A stretch of 11,795 nucleotides of DNA, from contig URCD01000075.1 in NCBI GenBank assembly GCA_900546215.1, positions 1 to 11,795 on the forward strand, in the 5' to 3' direction. The notes below the pieces were generated by a model. The model saw nothing but the letters and a program-made list of their open reading frames with translations, searched no databases and was not told the origin of the DNA. The translations under genes and the position numbers were made by a program. This DNA comes from an uncultured Eubacteriales bacterium. GTDB lineage: Bacteria > Bacillota > Clostridia > Lachnospirales > Anaerotignaceae. Shown here piece after piece: positions 6,765 to 11,795 of this stretch (positions are counted from its first letter, which is position 1; each line of letters begins with the position of its first letter).

Positions 6765-7268
6765 CTAAAATACAATTTCATTAGAGCTCTCATTATGAAA
6801 TAAGTCTGATAAAGCAGTAAAAATCTGTTTAATAGATATTTTTTTATCATACTTAAGAAGTTCTTTTTTAAGCTCGGCACAGCTGTCATATTCCGGTCTT
6901 ATATTTTTAGTGTCATTTGCAATCTGCTTACCCTTTGCTAAAAAACTGAAGCATGCTTCCTCACATCTTACAGTAACGTTTTTCTCAACTATAGACACTT
7001 GGGTATGCCTGTGGCAGGTACTAAACCTATGCCATCCAGAAGACCCGCACTCATTAACAATTACGGCTTCGATATTCTCCGCTGAACTAATGCAGCCGTC
7101 TATCATGATAACGTATGATGGTCTGTTCTTTTTAGTTATTGAATTCATAATCTGAACATTTTTTGCACCTGCGCTGTAAAAGCTGTCTATTACATCTCCC
7201 AGTACTTCACCGTTTAAATGGTCCACTGTTACAATAAAGAGGATACCGTCTTCTGAGTAGATTTTCAT
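6765..7268 (-). CDS. LarC C-terminal domain-like protein (nickel-pincer cofactor LarC2 type)
   Basis: A 167-residue protein matching the C-terminal half of LarC (DUF111), the CTP-dependent nickel-insertion enzyme that completes the pincer cofactor of lactate racemase. Shared features are the DHLNGEVLGDVIDSFYSAGAKNV start (LarC: NIDD-x-GE-LG...L-AGA-DV), KKNRP at 46-50, the ENIEAVIVNECGSSGWHR segment, and PEYDSCAELKKE at 125-136. The first half of LarC, the His-rich LarC1 domain, is absent both here and upstream, and no larA, larB or larE lies in the window. An in-frame TTG at 7289 has no ribosome site. ATG 7268 has AAGGGA at 7281-7286, a slightly long spacing. The gene leads a two-gene unit with the 592-residue protein. 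Domain assignment is fairly secure; the cofactor and metal handled here are not known. Confidence 0.8.
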   Translation of the reverse strand: MKIYSEDGILFIVTVDHLNGEVLGDVIDSFYSAGAKNVQIMNSITKKNRPSYVIMIDGCISSAENIEAVIVNECGSSGWHRFSTCHRHTQVSIVEKNVTVRCEEACFSFLAKGKQIANDTKNIRPEYDSCAELKKELLKYDKKISIKQIFTALSDLFHNESSNEIVF

Positions 7269-7343
7269 ATTATATGTACTTCCCTTCAAATCACTTTGGG
7301 TAATTAGTCCTATTGTATAAAAAGCAGTATATTTTATAATAAA

Positions 7344-7372
7344 ATGTTACCAAGTGTACTAAAAAAAGTCAA
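7344..7372 (-). promoter_or_regulatory. Promoter of the LarC2-like operon
   Basis: On the minus strand TTGACT (7367-7372), 17 bases, TAACAT (7344-7349) form a good promoter with a start near 7337. A 15-bp inverted repeat ATTTTAT-A-ATAAAAT (7331-7345) covers the start point and could be an operator or simply AT-rich symmetry. Confidence 0.6.
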
Positions 7373-7374
7373 CT

Positions 7375-7394
7375 TACTATCAAATTTAATAGTA
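7375..7394. promoter_or_regulatory. Inverted repeat TACTAT-N8-ATAGTA upstream of the LarC2-like promoter
   Basis: Bases 7375-7394 are a 20-bp near-palindrome (9 of 10 pairs) with hexamers TACTAT and ATAGTA, directly upstream of the -35 box. The same hexamers, in the opposite order, are in the arms of the dyad at 3913-3950. This could be a regulator site; AT-rich coincidence is possible. Confidence 0.35.
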
Positions 7395-7404
7395 TAGTTA
7401 TAAT

Positions 7405-7447
7405 AAAAAAGCACGCAAGTTTATTAAATAAACCAGCGTGCTTTTTT
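7405..7447 (-). terminator. Terminator of the transporter operon
   Basis: The 12-bp arms A6-GCACGC (7405-7416) and GCGTGC-T6 (7436-7447) are capped by a second helix GTTTAT/ATAAAC (7419-7424, 7428-7433). The U-run is present on both strands; only the minus-strand operon ends here. Confidence 0.88.
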
Positions 7448-7448
7448 A

Positions 7449-7745
7449 TTATTCCCATTCAAATACTACTCTGTCTCTGCAGTAGTCTTTGGTCAAATCT
7501 TTGTGCCTTACATGTTCCGGATGAATTTGATAGGCTTCAAGTGCTTCTTTACTCTCAAACTCTCCGTAAAGTCCAACATCAGGCATGCCCTTAACGATAT
7601 TGAAAACAGGTTCCAGTTTAATTACTCCCTCTAAATCAGCAGCTTTTATCTTATTAACAGACTCAGCAATCATTTGTTTAATTTCATCTTGGTTTTCCTC
7701 TGTTACTTTATCTGTAAAATAGAACATAACTATATGCTTTATCAT
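7449..7745 (-). CDS. Dabb-domain (stress-responsive alpha/beta barrel) protein
   Basis: A 98-residue single-domain protein of the dimeric alpha/beta-barrel (Dabb) family. Signatures are the N-terminal strand MIKHIVMFYF, a mid-protein strand that reads DVGLYGEFESKEALEAY, and the YQIHPEHV segment (72-79) that carries the conserved HP-x-H of the family, ending in a strand VVFEWE. Family members are small ligand-binding or catalytic dimers with varied or unknown roles. The gene is the last of the transporter operon: it starts 14 bp after the ATPase stop, with GAGGTGG as ribosome site in the gap, and is followed at once by the operon terminator. Co-transcription suggests a role with the imported compound, but no reaction can be inferred. 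Confidence 0.85.
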   Translation of the reverse strand: MIKHIVMFYFTDKVTEENQDEIKQMIAESVNKIKAADLEGVIKLEPVFNIVKGMPDVGLYGEFESKEALEAYQIHPEHVRHKDLTKDYCRDRVVFEWE

Positions 7746-7759
7746 ATTAAGCCCACCTC

Positions 7760-8554
7760 TCAGTTAAGCAGCATTCTGTCGTTGGCAAATACCTCGTTCT
7801 TTTTCATTGAATACATTTTGAGAAGATCATCAAGGGTCATTTTGTCTCTTTCTTCCCCTGATATATCAAGTATAATTTCTCCTGAATCCATCATCACGGT
7901 TCTGTTTCCTGTTTTAAGCGCGGAATTCATGTTGTGGGTAATCATCATTGTTGTAATATTGTTTCTTTTAACAATTTTATTTGTGATTTCCATTACCTTT
8001 TCAGCCGTTGCCGGGTCAAGTGCAGCGGTATGCTCGTCAAGCAAAAGAAGCTTCGGTGTTACAAGTGTACACATAAGAAGTGTAACTACCTGCCTTTGTC
8101 CTCCTGAAAGCAGTCCCACCTTTGTCTTCATTCTGTCCTCAAGCCCCATCTCAAACTCTGCAAGAGCATTTTGGAAAAACTCACGCTCGCTTTTTCTGAC
8201 CGCTATTCCAAGAGGGCCGCTTCGGCTTCTCGAATACGCCAAAGCAAGATTTTCCTCTATTGTCATGTTAGGTGCCGTTCCCTTCATTGGGTCCTGAAAT
8301 ACTCTTCCGATAAATCCCGCCCTTTTATGTTCCTTCATAAACGTTATATCTTTTCCGTCTACTTCTATTTTTCCGCTGTCAAGCAGAAAGTTGCCGCAGA
8401 CGGCATTAAACATCGTAGATTTTCCAGCGCCGTTGGAACCTACTATAGTTACAAACTCTCCCCTCTCAAGATGGAGGCTTAAACTATTAAGCGCCTTATG
8501 TTCGTTTGGAGTGCCCGGTGAAAATATTTTTACAGCATTATCTATCTTAAGCAT
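7760..8554 (-). CDS. ABC transporter ATP-binding protein, TrpZ-type
   Basis: A 264-residue ATPase that would power import through the permease encoded just upstream. All nucleotide-binding elements are present: Walker A GSNGAGKST (39-47), Q-loop Gln87, signature LSGGQRQ (149-155), Walker B LLLLDEH (169-175, with Glu174) and the switch His207 in MITHNM. The His after the Walker B Glu and the MITHNM segment fit the COG1101-type ATPases that accompany the ABC_sub_bind-type binding proteins, as in the streptococcal TrpXYZ tryptophan importer. The start codon overlaps the permease gene by 8 bp, so translation is coupled, and GGAGG lies 13 bases before the ATG, within the permease 3' end. The function is secure; the substrate rests on the T-box reading and family. 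Confidence 0.93.
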   Translation of the reverse strand: MLKIDNAVKIFSPGTPNEHKALNSLSLHLERGEFVTIVGSNGAGKSTMFNAVCGNFLLDSGKIEVDGKDITFMKEHKRAGFIGRVFQDPMKGTAPNMTIEENLALAYSRSRSGPLGIAVRKSEREFFQNALAEFEMGLEDRMKTKVGLLSGGQRQVVTLLMCTLVTPKLLLLDEHTAALDPATAEKVMEITNKIVKRNNITTMMITHNMNSALKTGNRTVMMDSGEIILDISGEERDKMTLDDLLKMYSMKKNEVFANDRMLLN

Positions 8555-9452
8555 TTTTTCTGGCCTCCTTTTTTATTTTTGAAAGCGCTATGCTCTCTTT
8601 TATTGCAGGAATTGAAAGCGCTATGGCAACAATAACAGCAGATACAAGTTTAAGCGCGAAGGCCGGGAAAATATGTGTAGCGGTTGCTAACGCTATTATA
8701 TATCTGTATATAATAGAGCCGACTACAGCCGATATTATTCCTATAGTCACTCCTCTTCTGCCCATTATAACCTCACCTATAATTACTGAGGCCAAGCCAA
8801 CAACAAGTATTCCCACAGAAGAATTAATATCAGCAAAGCCCTGATACTGTGCCAGCAAACCGCCTGAAAGCCCAACGCACGCGTTTGAAACCGCAAGAGA
8901 GATTATTTTGGTTGCATCAACATTGATCGACGATGATGAGACCATTGCCTCGTTGTCGCCTGTTGCTCTGATACATAGTCCAAGATGTGTTTTGAAAAAC
9001 ATAATTATAATAAAACTTACAGCAGCGGCAAATATTAATGTAACAATACATTTAACCGGCTCTTTGCCTATAGCCGACATTGTGTTTACAGCCTTTGTGA
9101 ATATCTCATCTTTACCAATCAATGATACGTTTACAGCGTTTTTCATAACGGCAAGGTTTACAGTATAAAGACCGCTCATAGTAATGATACCAGACAGTAT
9201 CGGATGTATTTTACATTTTGTCTGCAAAAAGCCTGTTATAAATCCCGCTAACGCACCTGCCGCTATTGAAAGAACAATTCCCAATATATAGTGCCCGCTT
9301 ATGGCGCACATTGCGGAAGATGCAAGCCCAAATGTAAAGCTTCCCTCTGTTGTGAGGTCAGGAACATTAAGTATTCTAAACGATAAATATACGCCAATGG
9401 CAAGTATTCCGTACAGCAGTCCAAGCTGCAGCGAACCAAGAAACAGTGTCAT
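8547..9452 (-). CDS. ABC transporter permease, TrpY-type
   Basis: A 301-residue integral membrane protein with about eight hydrophobic segments (for example 8-28, 42-75, 87-104, 133-153, 183-200, 212-229, 234-256 and 264-282). The N-terminal sequence SFRILNVPDLTTEGSFTFG (24-42) is the conserved opening of the COG4120 permeases that pair with ABC_sub_bind proteins. RATGDNEAM (162-170) is the cytoplasmic EAA-like loop that contacts the ATPase. The ATG has AGGAGG 6 bases upstream. The gene lies 92 bases after the binding-protein gene, and that gap holds a terminator-like hairpin that probably lowers its expression relative to the lipoprotein. The 3' end overlaps the ATPase gene. Confidence 0.92.
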   Translation of the reverse strand: MTLFLGSLQLGLLYGILAIGVYLSFRILNVPDLTTEGSFTFGLASSAMCAISGHYILGIVLSIAAGALAGFITGFLQTKCKIHPILSGIITMSGLYTVNLAVMKNAVNVSLIGKDEIFTKAVNTMSAIGKEPVKCIVTLIFAAAVSFIIIMFFKTHLGLCIRATGDNEAMVSSSSINVDATKIISLAVSNACVGLSGGLLAQYQGFADINSSVGILVVGLASVIIGEVIMGRRGVTIGIISAVVGSIIYRYIIALATATHIFPAFALKLVSAVIVAIALSIPAIKESIALSKIKKEARKNA

Positions 9453-9496
9453 AAAAACCTCCTATCAGCCTAAATCAGGCTATCGCCTTAAGCTTT

Positions 9497-9530
9497 AAAA
9501 ATCAGGACCTGAGAAGCCCCAAGTCCCGAT
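9497..9530 (-). terminator. Intercistronic attenuating hairpin between binding protein and permease
   Basis: On the minus strand a 13-bp stem (three G-U pairs) at 9501-9530, with outer arms ATCGGGAC and GTCCTGAT and a GCTT loop, is followed by TTTTT at 9497-9501 and then AAAG. It is a plausible partial terminator that favours binding-protein mRNA. A second small hairpin (AGCCT/AGGCT, 9467-9481) sits just before the permease ribosome site. Confidence 0.65.
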
Positions 9531-9544
9531 TAAATTATTTCTTA

Positions 9545-10543
9545 TTAGTTTTCAACAAATGTTATTCCCTCTGTATCATCAATTGTAATTCCAATAGCAT
9601 CCATTGTTGTTTTGTTGATTACTGTCTCTGTTCCCGGAACCTCAATTACGGGAATCTCAGCCGGTGTTTTGCCATTAAGTATTTCAATTGCCATATCAGC
9701 GCTTATAGCACCGATTTCTGTATCGCTTATAGCAATTGTTGCAAATGCTCCATCCTGAACCATAACAGCCGAGCTGCCATATACAGGAATACCAGCATCC
9801 TTTGCTGCCGCAGCAACTACAGGCATTGCGCTCTGGATAACAGCGTCATTTGGAATAAATATTGCATCACACTCTGAGCTGAGCTGCTGGGCTGCCTGCT
9901 GAACTTCTGAAGAGTTGGTAATAGCTATTTCCGTAAATTCTATTCCCTTTGATGTAAGATAATCCTTAGCCTTGTTAGCTGTATTTACTGAGTTAACCTC
10001 GCCAGATGTATAAAGAATTCCAAATTTTGAAACATCCGGCGTTAATTTTTCAGAAAGCTCAAATATTTCCTGAACAGGTATAGGATTTGATGTTCCCGTT
10101 GCATTCAGATCTGGCTGTTCCATTGAAGTAACAATACCTGCTGTTAAAGGATTTGATACTGATACGAATACAACCGGAATATCGCTCTTCATATTAACCA
10201 TTGCCTGTGCTGACGGTGTAGCTATAGCCGCTACAATATCAACTCCGTCTGAAACCATCTGCTGGCATATGGTATTAAGGTTTGAAGCATCCCCCTGGGC
10301 ATTTTTATAGATAAATTCTGTATTGGTATCATCATAGCCCTTAGCGTTCATTTCAGCTATAAAGCCTTCTCTCATGTCCGTAAAAGCTCCGTTGTCAGCC
10401 ATTTGTACAATACCTACTGTAGTTTTTTCAGTTTTTTCTGTGCCTTCAGGCTCAGACGTACTTGACGATCCGCATGCGGAAACACCCATAATCATTACTG
10501 CAGATAATGCCATTGCCAAAACTTTTCTTAAACTTTTCTTCAT
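9545..10543 (-). CDS. ABC transporter substrate-binding lipoprotein, TrpX-type (ABC_sub_bind family)
   Basis: A 332-residue extracellular lipoprotein. Residues 1-23 are a signal peptide with a Lys/Arg-rich start and hydrophobic core; the lipobox VSAC gives lipidated Cys24, followed by a Ser/Thr/Glu linker. The mature protein begins TTVGIVQMADNGAF and contains DGVDIVAAIATPSAQAM, IPVVFVSVSNPLTAGIV and FGILYTSGEVNS, the landmarks of the COG2984 binding proteins such as streptococcal TrpX. The start is ATG 10543, with AAAGGAG 9 bases upstream. The frame stays open further upstream, but that part lies in the T-box leader and is not coding. The gene is the first of a four-gene operon with permease, ATPase and Dabb protein. 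An aromatic amino acid, probably tryptophan, is the likely ligand by family and leader; indole-like or nucleoside-type ligands cannot be excluded. Confidence 0.9.
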   Translation of the reverse strand: MKKSLRKVLAMALSAVMIMGVSACGSSSTSEPEGTEKTEKTTVGIVQMADNGAFTDMREGFIAEMNAKGYDDTNTEFIYKNAQGDASNLNTICQQMVSDGVDIVAAIATPSAQAMVNMKSDIPVVFVSVSNPLTAGIVTSMEQPDLNATGTSNPIPVQEIFELSEKLTPDVSKFGILYTSGEVNSVNTANKAKDYLTSKGIEFTEIAITNSSEVQQAAQQLSSECDAIFIPNDAVIQSAMPVVAAAAKDAGIPVYGSSAVMVQDGAFATIAISDTEIGAISADMAIEILNGKTPAEIPVIEVPGTETVINKTTMDAIGITIDDTEGITFVEN

Positions 10544-10611
10544 TTTACATTTCTCCTTTTCTCTTCGATATATTTTAATAAGCTTGTTGTCGGTAATCGA
10601 GGACCGGAATA

Positions 10612-10649
10612 ACAAAAAAAAGCCCCGACAAGCAAAATGCTTATCGAGG
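10612..10649 (-). terminator. T-box-controlled intrinsic terminator
   Basis: On the minus strand the 11-bp stem CCTCGATAAGC (10639-10649) and GCTTGTCGGGG (10623-10633) with an ATTTT loop is followed by C and eight T (10614-10621). Its 5' arm CCTCG is shared with the antiterminator, so the two structures exclude each other. Confidence 0.93.
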
Positions 10650-10876
10650 ACGAATATACTCGCGGTGCCACCTCGTTTCACAGACTATATCGTCTGCCTC
10701 AATCAGATACCAACATATCCTAACCTTTAACGCAGGTATACGTCCTCAGCTACTTGAAATTCTTTCGCCTCGGCATCTCCCAAATCCATTCCCCGATAAC
10801 TCCGGCACCGCACTCCCACCAACGGCGGCTCTCTGAAACCCTTGTTCTTCAGGTACTCTTTTTGTTCACTGAATTT
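10612..10876 (-). ncRNA. T-box leader, probable tryptophan-tRNA sensor
   Basis: The minus-strand leader of the transporter operon has the main T-box parts. Stem I contains AGUA (10854-10857) opposite GAA (S-turn of the specifier loop), an AGAGAG bulge (10829-10834) and a GUUGGUGGGAG-type distal loop (10811-10823). The antiterminator holds the conserved T-box AGGUGGCACCGCG (10661-10673), with the bulge that pairs to the tRNA acceptor end, and CGUCCUCG (10645-10652) as its 3' arm. The competing terminator follows. The specifier reads best as UGG (10786-10788) followed by A, meaning tRNA-Trp, which agrees with the TrpX-like protein. By strict spacing from the GAA, GGA (Gly) one base later is a possible alternative. 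T-box identity is firm; codon choice is moderate. Confidence 0.93.
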
Positions 10877-10882
10877 AATCGA

Positions 10883-10911
10883 ATATTACCACAGTTAATT
10901 TTTACTGTCAA
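10883..10911 (-). promoter_or_regulatory. Promoter of the T-box/transporter operon
   Basis: On the minus strand a perfect TTGACA (10906-10911), 17 bases, TAATAT (10883-10888) predict a start near 10876, exactly before the first T-box helix. The divergent GntR promoter begins 53 bases further on; the region between holds only AT-rich sequence. Confidence 0.85.
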
Positions 10912-10964
10912 TAGTTTTTTATGTTCTTTTTTTTATACACACATATATAAAAATAAAATTAATT

Positions 10965-10993
10965 TTGACATTTGCGCCGATTGTCATTATAAT
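10965..10993 (+). promoter_or_regulatory. Consensus promoter of the GntR-family gene
   Basis: TTGACA (10965-10970), exactly 17 bases, TATAAT (10988-10993) are a perfect sigma-A consensus. The arms TGACA (10966-10970) and TGTCA (10982-10986) make a small dyad across the -35 and spacer that could bind a regulator. Confidence 0.88.
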
Positions 10994-11000
10994 CAATTTG

Positions 11001-11028
11001 AGCTATACTTTTTAAAACGAGTATAGCT
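11001..11028. promoter_or_regulatory. Inverted repeat at the GntR gene start site, candidate autoregulatory operator
   Basis: The perfect 9-bp arms AGCTATACT (11001-11009) and AGTATAGCT (11020-11028), 10 bases apart, lie at about +1 to +28 of the predicted transcript. No U-run follows, so it is not a terminator. It may be an operator for the encoded repressor or a 5' hairpin before the ribosome site at 11043-11047. Confidence 0.5.
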
Positions 11029-11055
11029 TTAAAATATAAAAAAGGAGCATTTATT

Positions 11056-11745
11056 ATGCCGTCAGCCAAACGTCCCATAATGACGATGAAGCACCAAATC
11101 TATCAGATAATTAAAAAAGAAATATGTGATGGAAATTATCCTCCAGGACAGTGGCTGCAGGAAAAGGAACTGGCAGAACAGCTAAATGTCAGCAGGAGTC
11201 CTGTCAGGGAAGCTCTAAAGCAGCTTGTAGACGAAGGATTGGCAATAGAGTATCCTAATAAGGGTGTGTTTGTAAAAGAGTTCACAGTCAAGGATATTGA
11301 GGAAATTTACGACCTTCGTACATTACTTGAGAGCTATGCCATTAAAAACTCTGTAAAGACACTGACAAGCATTAACATACAGGAGCTTATGGATATACTC
11401 CAGAAGCTTGTAAAATGCTATGAAGACAATGACCTTGCCCATTATATAGAAATAGACTCACACCTTCACCAGTATATTATAACTCTTGGCGGAAACAGTC
11501 TTGTAGTAGATATTTACAGAAGGGTTTATTCACAGTCACAGCAATTCAGGATATATTCACTTACAACCCAAAGAAGATTTGACGACTCCGTAACCGAGCA
11601 CCGTGGCATAGTTGAAAATCTTATCGCAGGGAACTGGAAAGAAGCAGACCGAATAAACCGTATCCACCTTTCTTTGGCCAGAGAAGAAATAATTGAGCAT
11701 TTTGAAGCAAAAAAAGAAGAAGATAAGGAAAGTGAAGAGGAATAA
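11056..11745 (+). CDS. GntR-family transcriptional regulator, FCD (FadR) subfamily
   Basis: A 229-residue regulator. Residues about 8-74 form the GntR winged helix, with KEICDGNYPPGQWLQEKELAEQLNVSRSPVREALKQL and the wing EYPNKGVFV. Residues about 79-215 are the all-helical FCD ligand domain, in which Asp134 and His138 (DSHLH), His182 (EHRGI) and His204 fit the usual metal-site residues, so the effector is probably a carboxylate bound through a metal ion. The C-terminal tail after 217 is a run of Lys and Glu. AAAGGAG is 9 bases before the ATG. The gene has its own perfect promoter and a terminator, and is divergent from the T-box transporter operon; a role in controlling that operon is possible but unproven. 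Confidence 0.93.
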   Translation: MPSAKRPIMTMKHQIYQIIKKEICDGNYPPGQWLQEKELAEQLNVSRSPVREALKQLVDEGLAIEYPNKGVFVKEFTVKDIEEIYDLRTLLESYAIKNSVKTLTSINIQELMDILQKLVKCYEDNDLAHYIEIDSHLHQYIITLGGNSLVVDIYRRVYSQSQQFRIYSLTTQRRFDDSVTEHRGIVENLIAGNWKEADRINRIHLSLAREEIIEHFEAKKEEDKESEEE

Positions 11746-11773
11746 AAAAAGACCGATAAAAATCGGTCTTTTT
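11746..11773 (+). terminator. Terminator of the GntR-family gene
   Basis: The arms A5-GACCGAT (11746-11757) and ATCGGTC-T5 (11762-11773) form a 12-bp stem with an AAAA loop, beginning right after the stop codon and followed by GTTTT. Confidence 0.9.
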
Positions 11774-11795
11774 GTTTTAATAAATAGACTATCAC

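Noticed and set aside
7269..7289. TTG start for the LarC2-like protein
   Set aside because: No ribosome site precedes it, and the homology starts at the ATG at 7268.
7674..8297. 207-codon plus-strand ORF across the Dabb and ATPase genes
   Set aside because: Ser/Ile-rich translation opposite two well-supported genes; no family features.
10544..10681. Longer binding-protein ORF starting at 10681
   Set aside because: The extra 46 codons read through the T-box bulge, the terminator and its U-run. A proper ribosome site and lipoprotein signal peptide start at 10543.
10755..10790. Glycine-riboswitch-like GCCGAGGCGAAAG segment after Stem I, and GAA-U-UUC-A as a Phe specifier
   Set aside because: The glycine aptamer partner helices are absent, and the segment falls in the T-box linker. 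The UUC reading lacks the upper helix that supports the UGG site next to AGUA/GAA.
10374..11026. Plus-strand ORFs of 118 and 90 codons opposite the lipoprotein gene and T-box
   Set aside because: They lie antisense to the signal peptide region and structured leader, lack ribosome sites and resemble no protein.
11001..11028. Inverted repeat before the GntR gene as a terminator or attenuator
   Set aside because: No U-run follows the stem; TTAAAATATAAA comes next, so an operator or plain 5' hairpin is more likely.

Overview
The window looks like a chromosomal stretch from a low-to-moderate GC Gram-positive anaerobe of the Clostridia (Lachnospiraceae or a related family). The reasons are strong AGGAGG-type ribosome sites, a T-box leader, sigma-A-like promoters, stem-plus-U-run terminators after almost every unit, and a class M sirtuin/zinc-macrodomain pair. 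No mobile element, CRISPR array, tRNA or rRNA is visible.

Layout. (1) 1-1090, + strand: the 3' end of aroA (shikimate pathway) followed 2 bp later by an SGNH-type esterase, closed by a hairpin. (2) 1169-2184, + strand: a membrane-anchored S41 serine peptidase with its own extended -10 promoter, ending at a bidirectional terminator. (3) 2183-3860, - strand: an overlapping pair made of a zinc-type macrodomain ADP-ribosyl hydrolase and a class M sirtuin (SirTM, a likely protein ADP-ribosyltransferase). Divergent from it is an HxlR-family regulator with an N-terminal cysteine (3967-4287, +), and a 38-bp dyad lies between the two. (4) 4402-4803, - strand: a small pyridoxamine-phosphate-oxidase-fold protein. 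(5) 4931-7372, - strand: a two-gene unit with its own promoter and terminator. It encodes a stand-alone homologue of the C-terminal part of LarC (nickel-pincer cofactor synthesis) and a 592-residue protein I do not recognise. (6) 7405-10911, - strand: a TrpXYZ-type ABC uptake operon (lipoprotein, permease, ATPase) plus a Dabb-domain protein. It is controlled by a promoter and T-box leader whose specifier reads best as UGG (Trp), with an intercistronic attenuating hairpin after the binding-protein gene. (7) 10965-11773, + strand: a divergent GntR/FCD regulator with a perfect-consensus promoter and a strong terminator.

How the parts may work together. The sirtuin adds ADP-ribose and the macrodomain removes it. 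In staphylococci and streptococci this pair sits with a lipoylated GcvH-like carrier and a lipoate ligase. Neither is present here, so the substrate is unknown; the adjacent HxlR gene suggests redox or electrophile control. The transporter should be induced when its cognate tRNA is uncharged. The most promising unexplained system is the LarC2-like plus 592-residue gene pair, which could be an undescribed enzyme and its metallocofactor helper; this is inference only.
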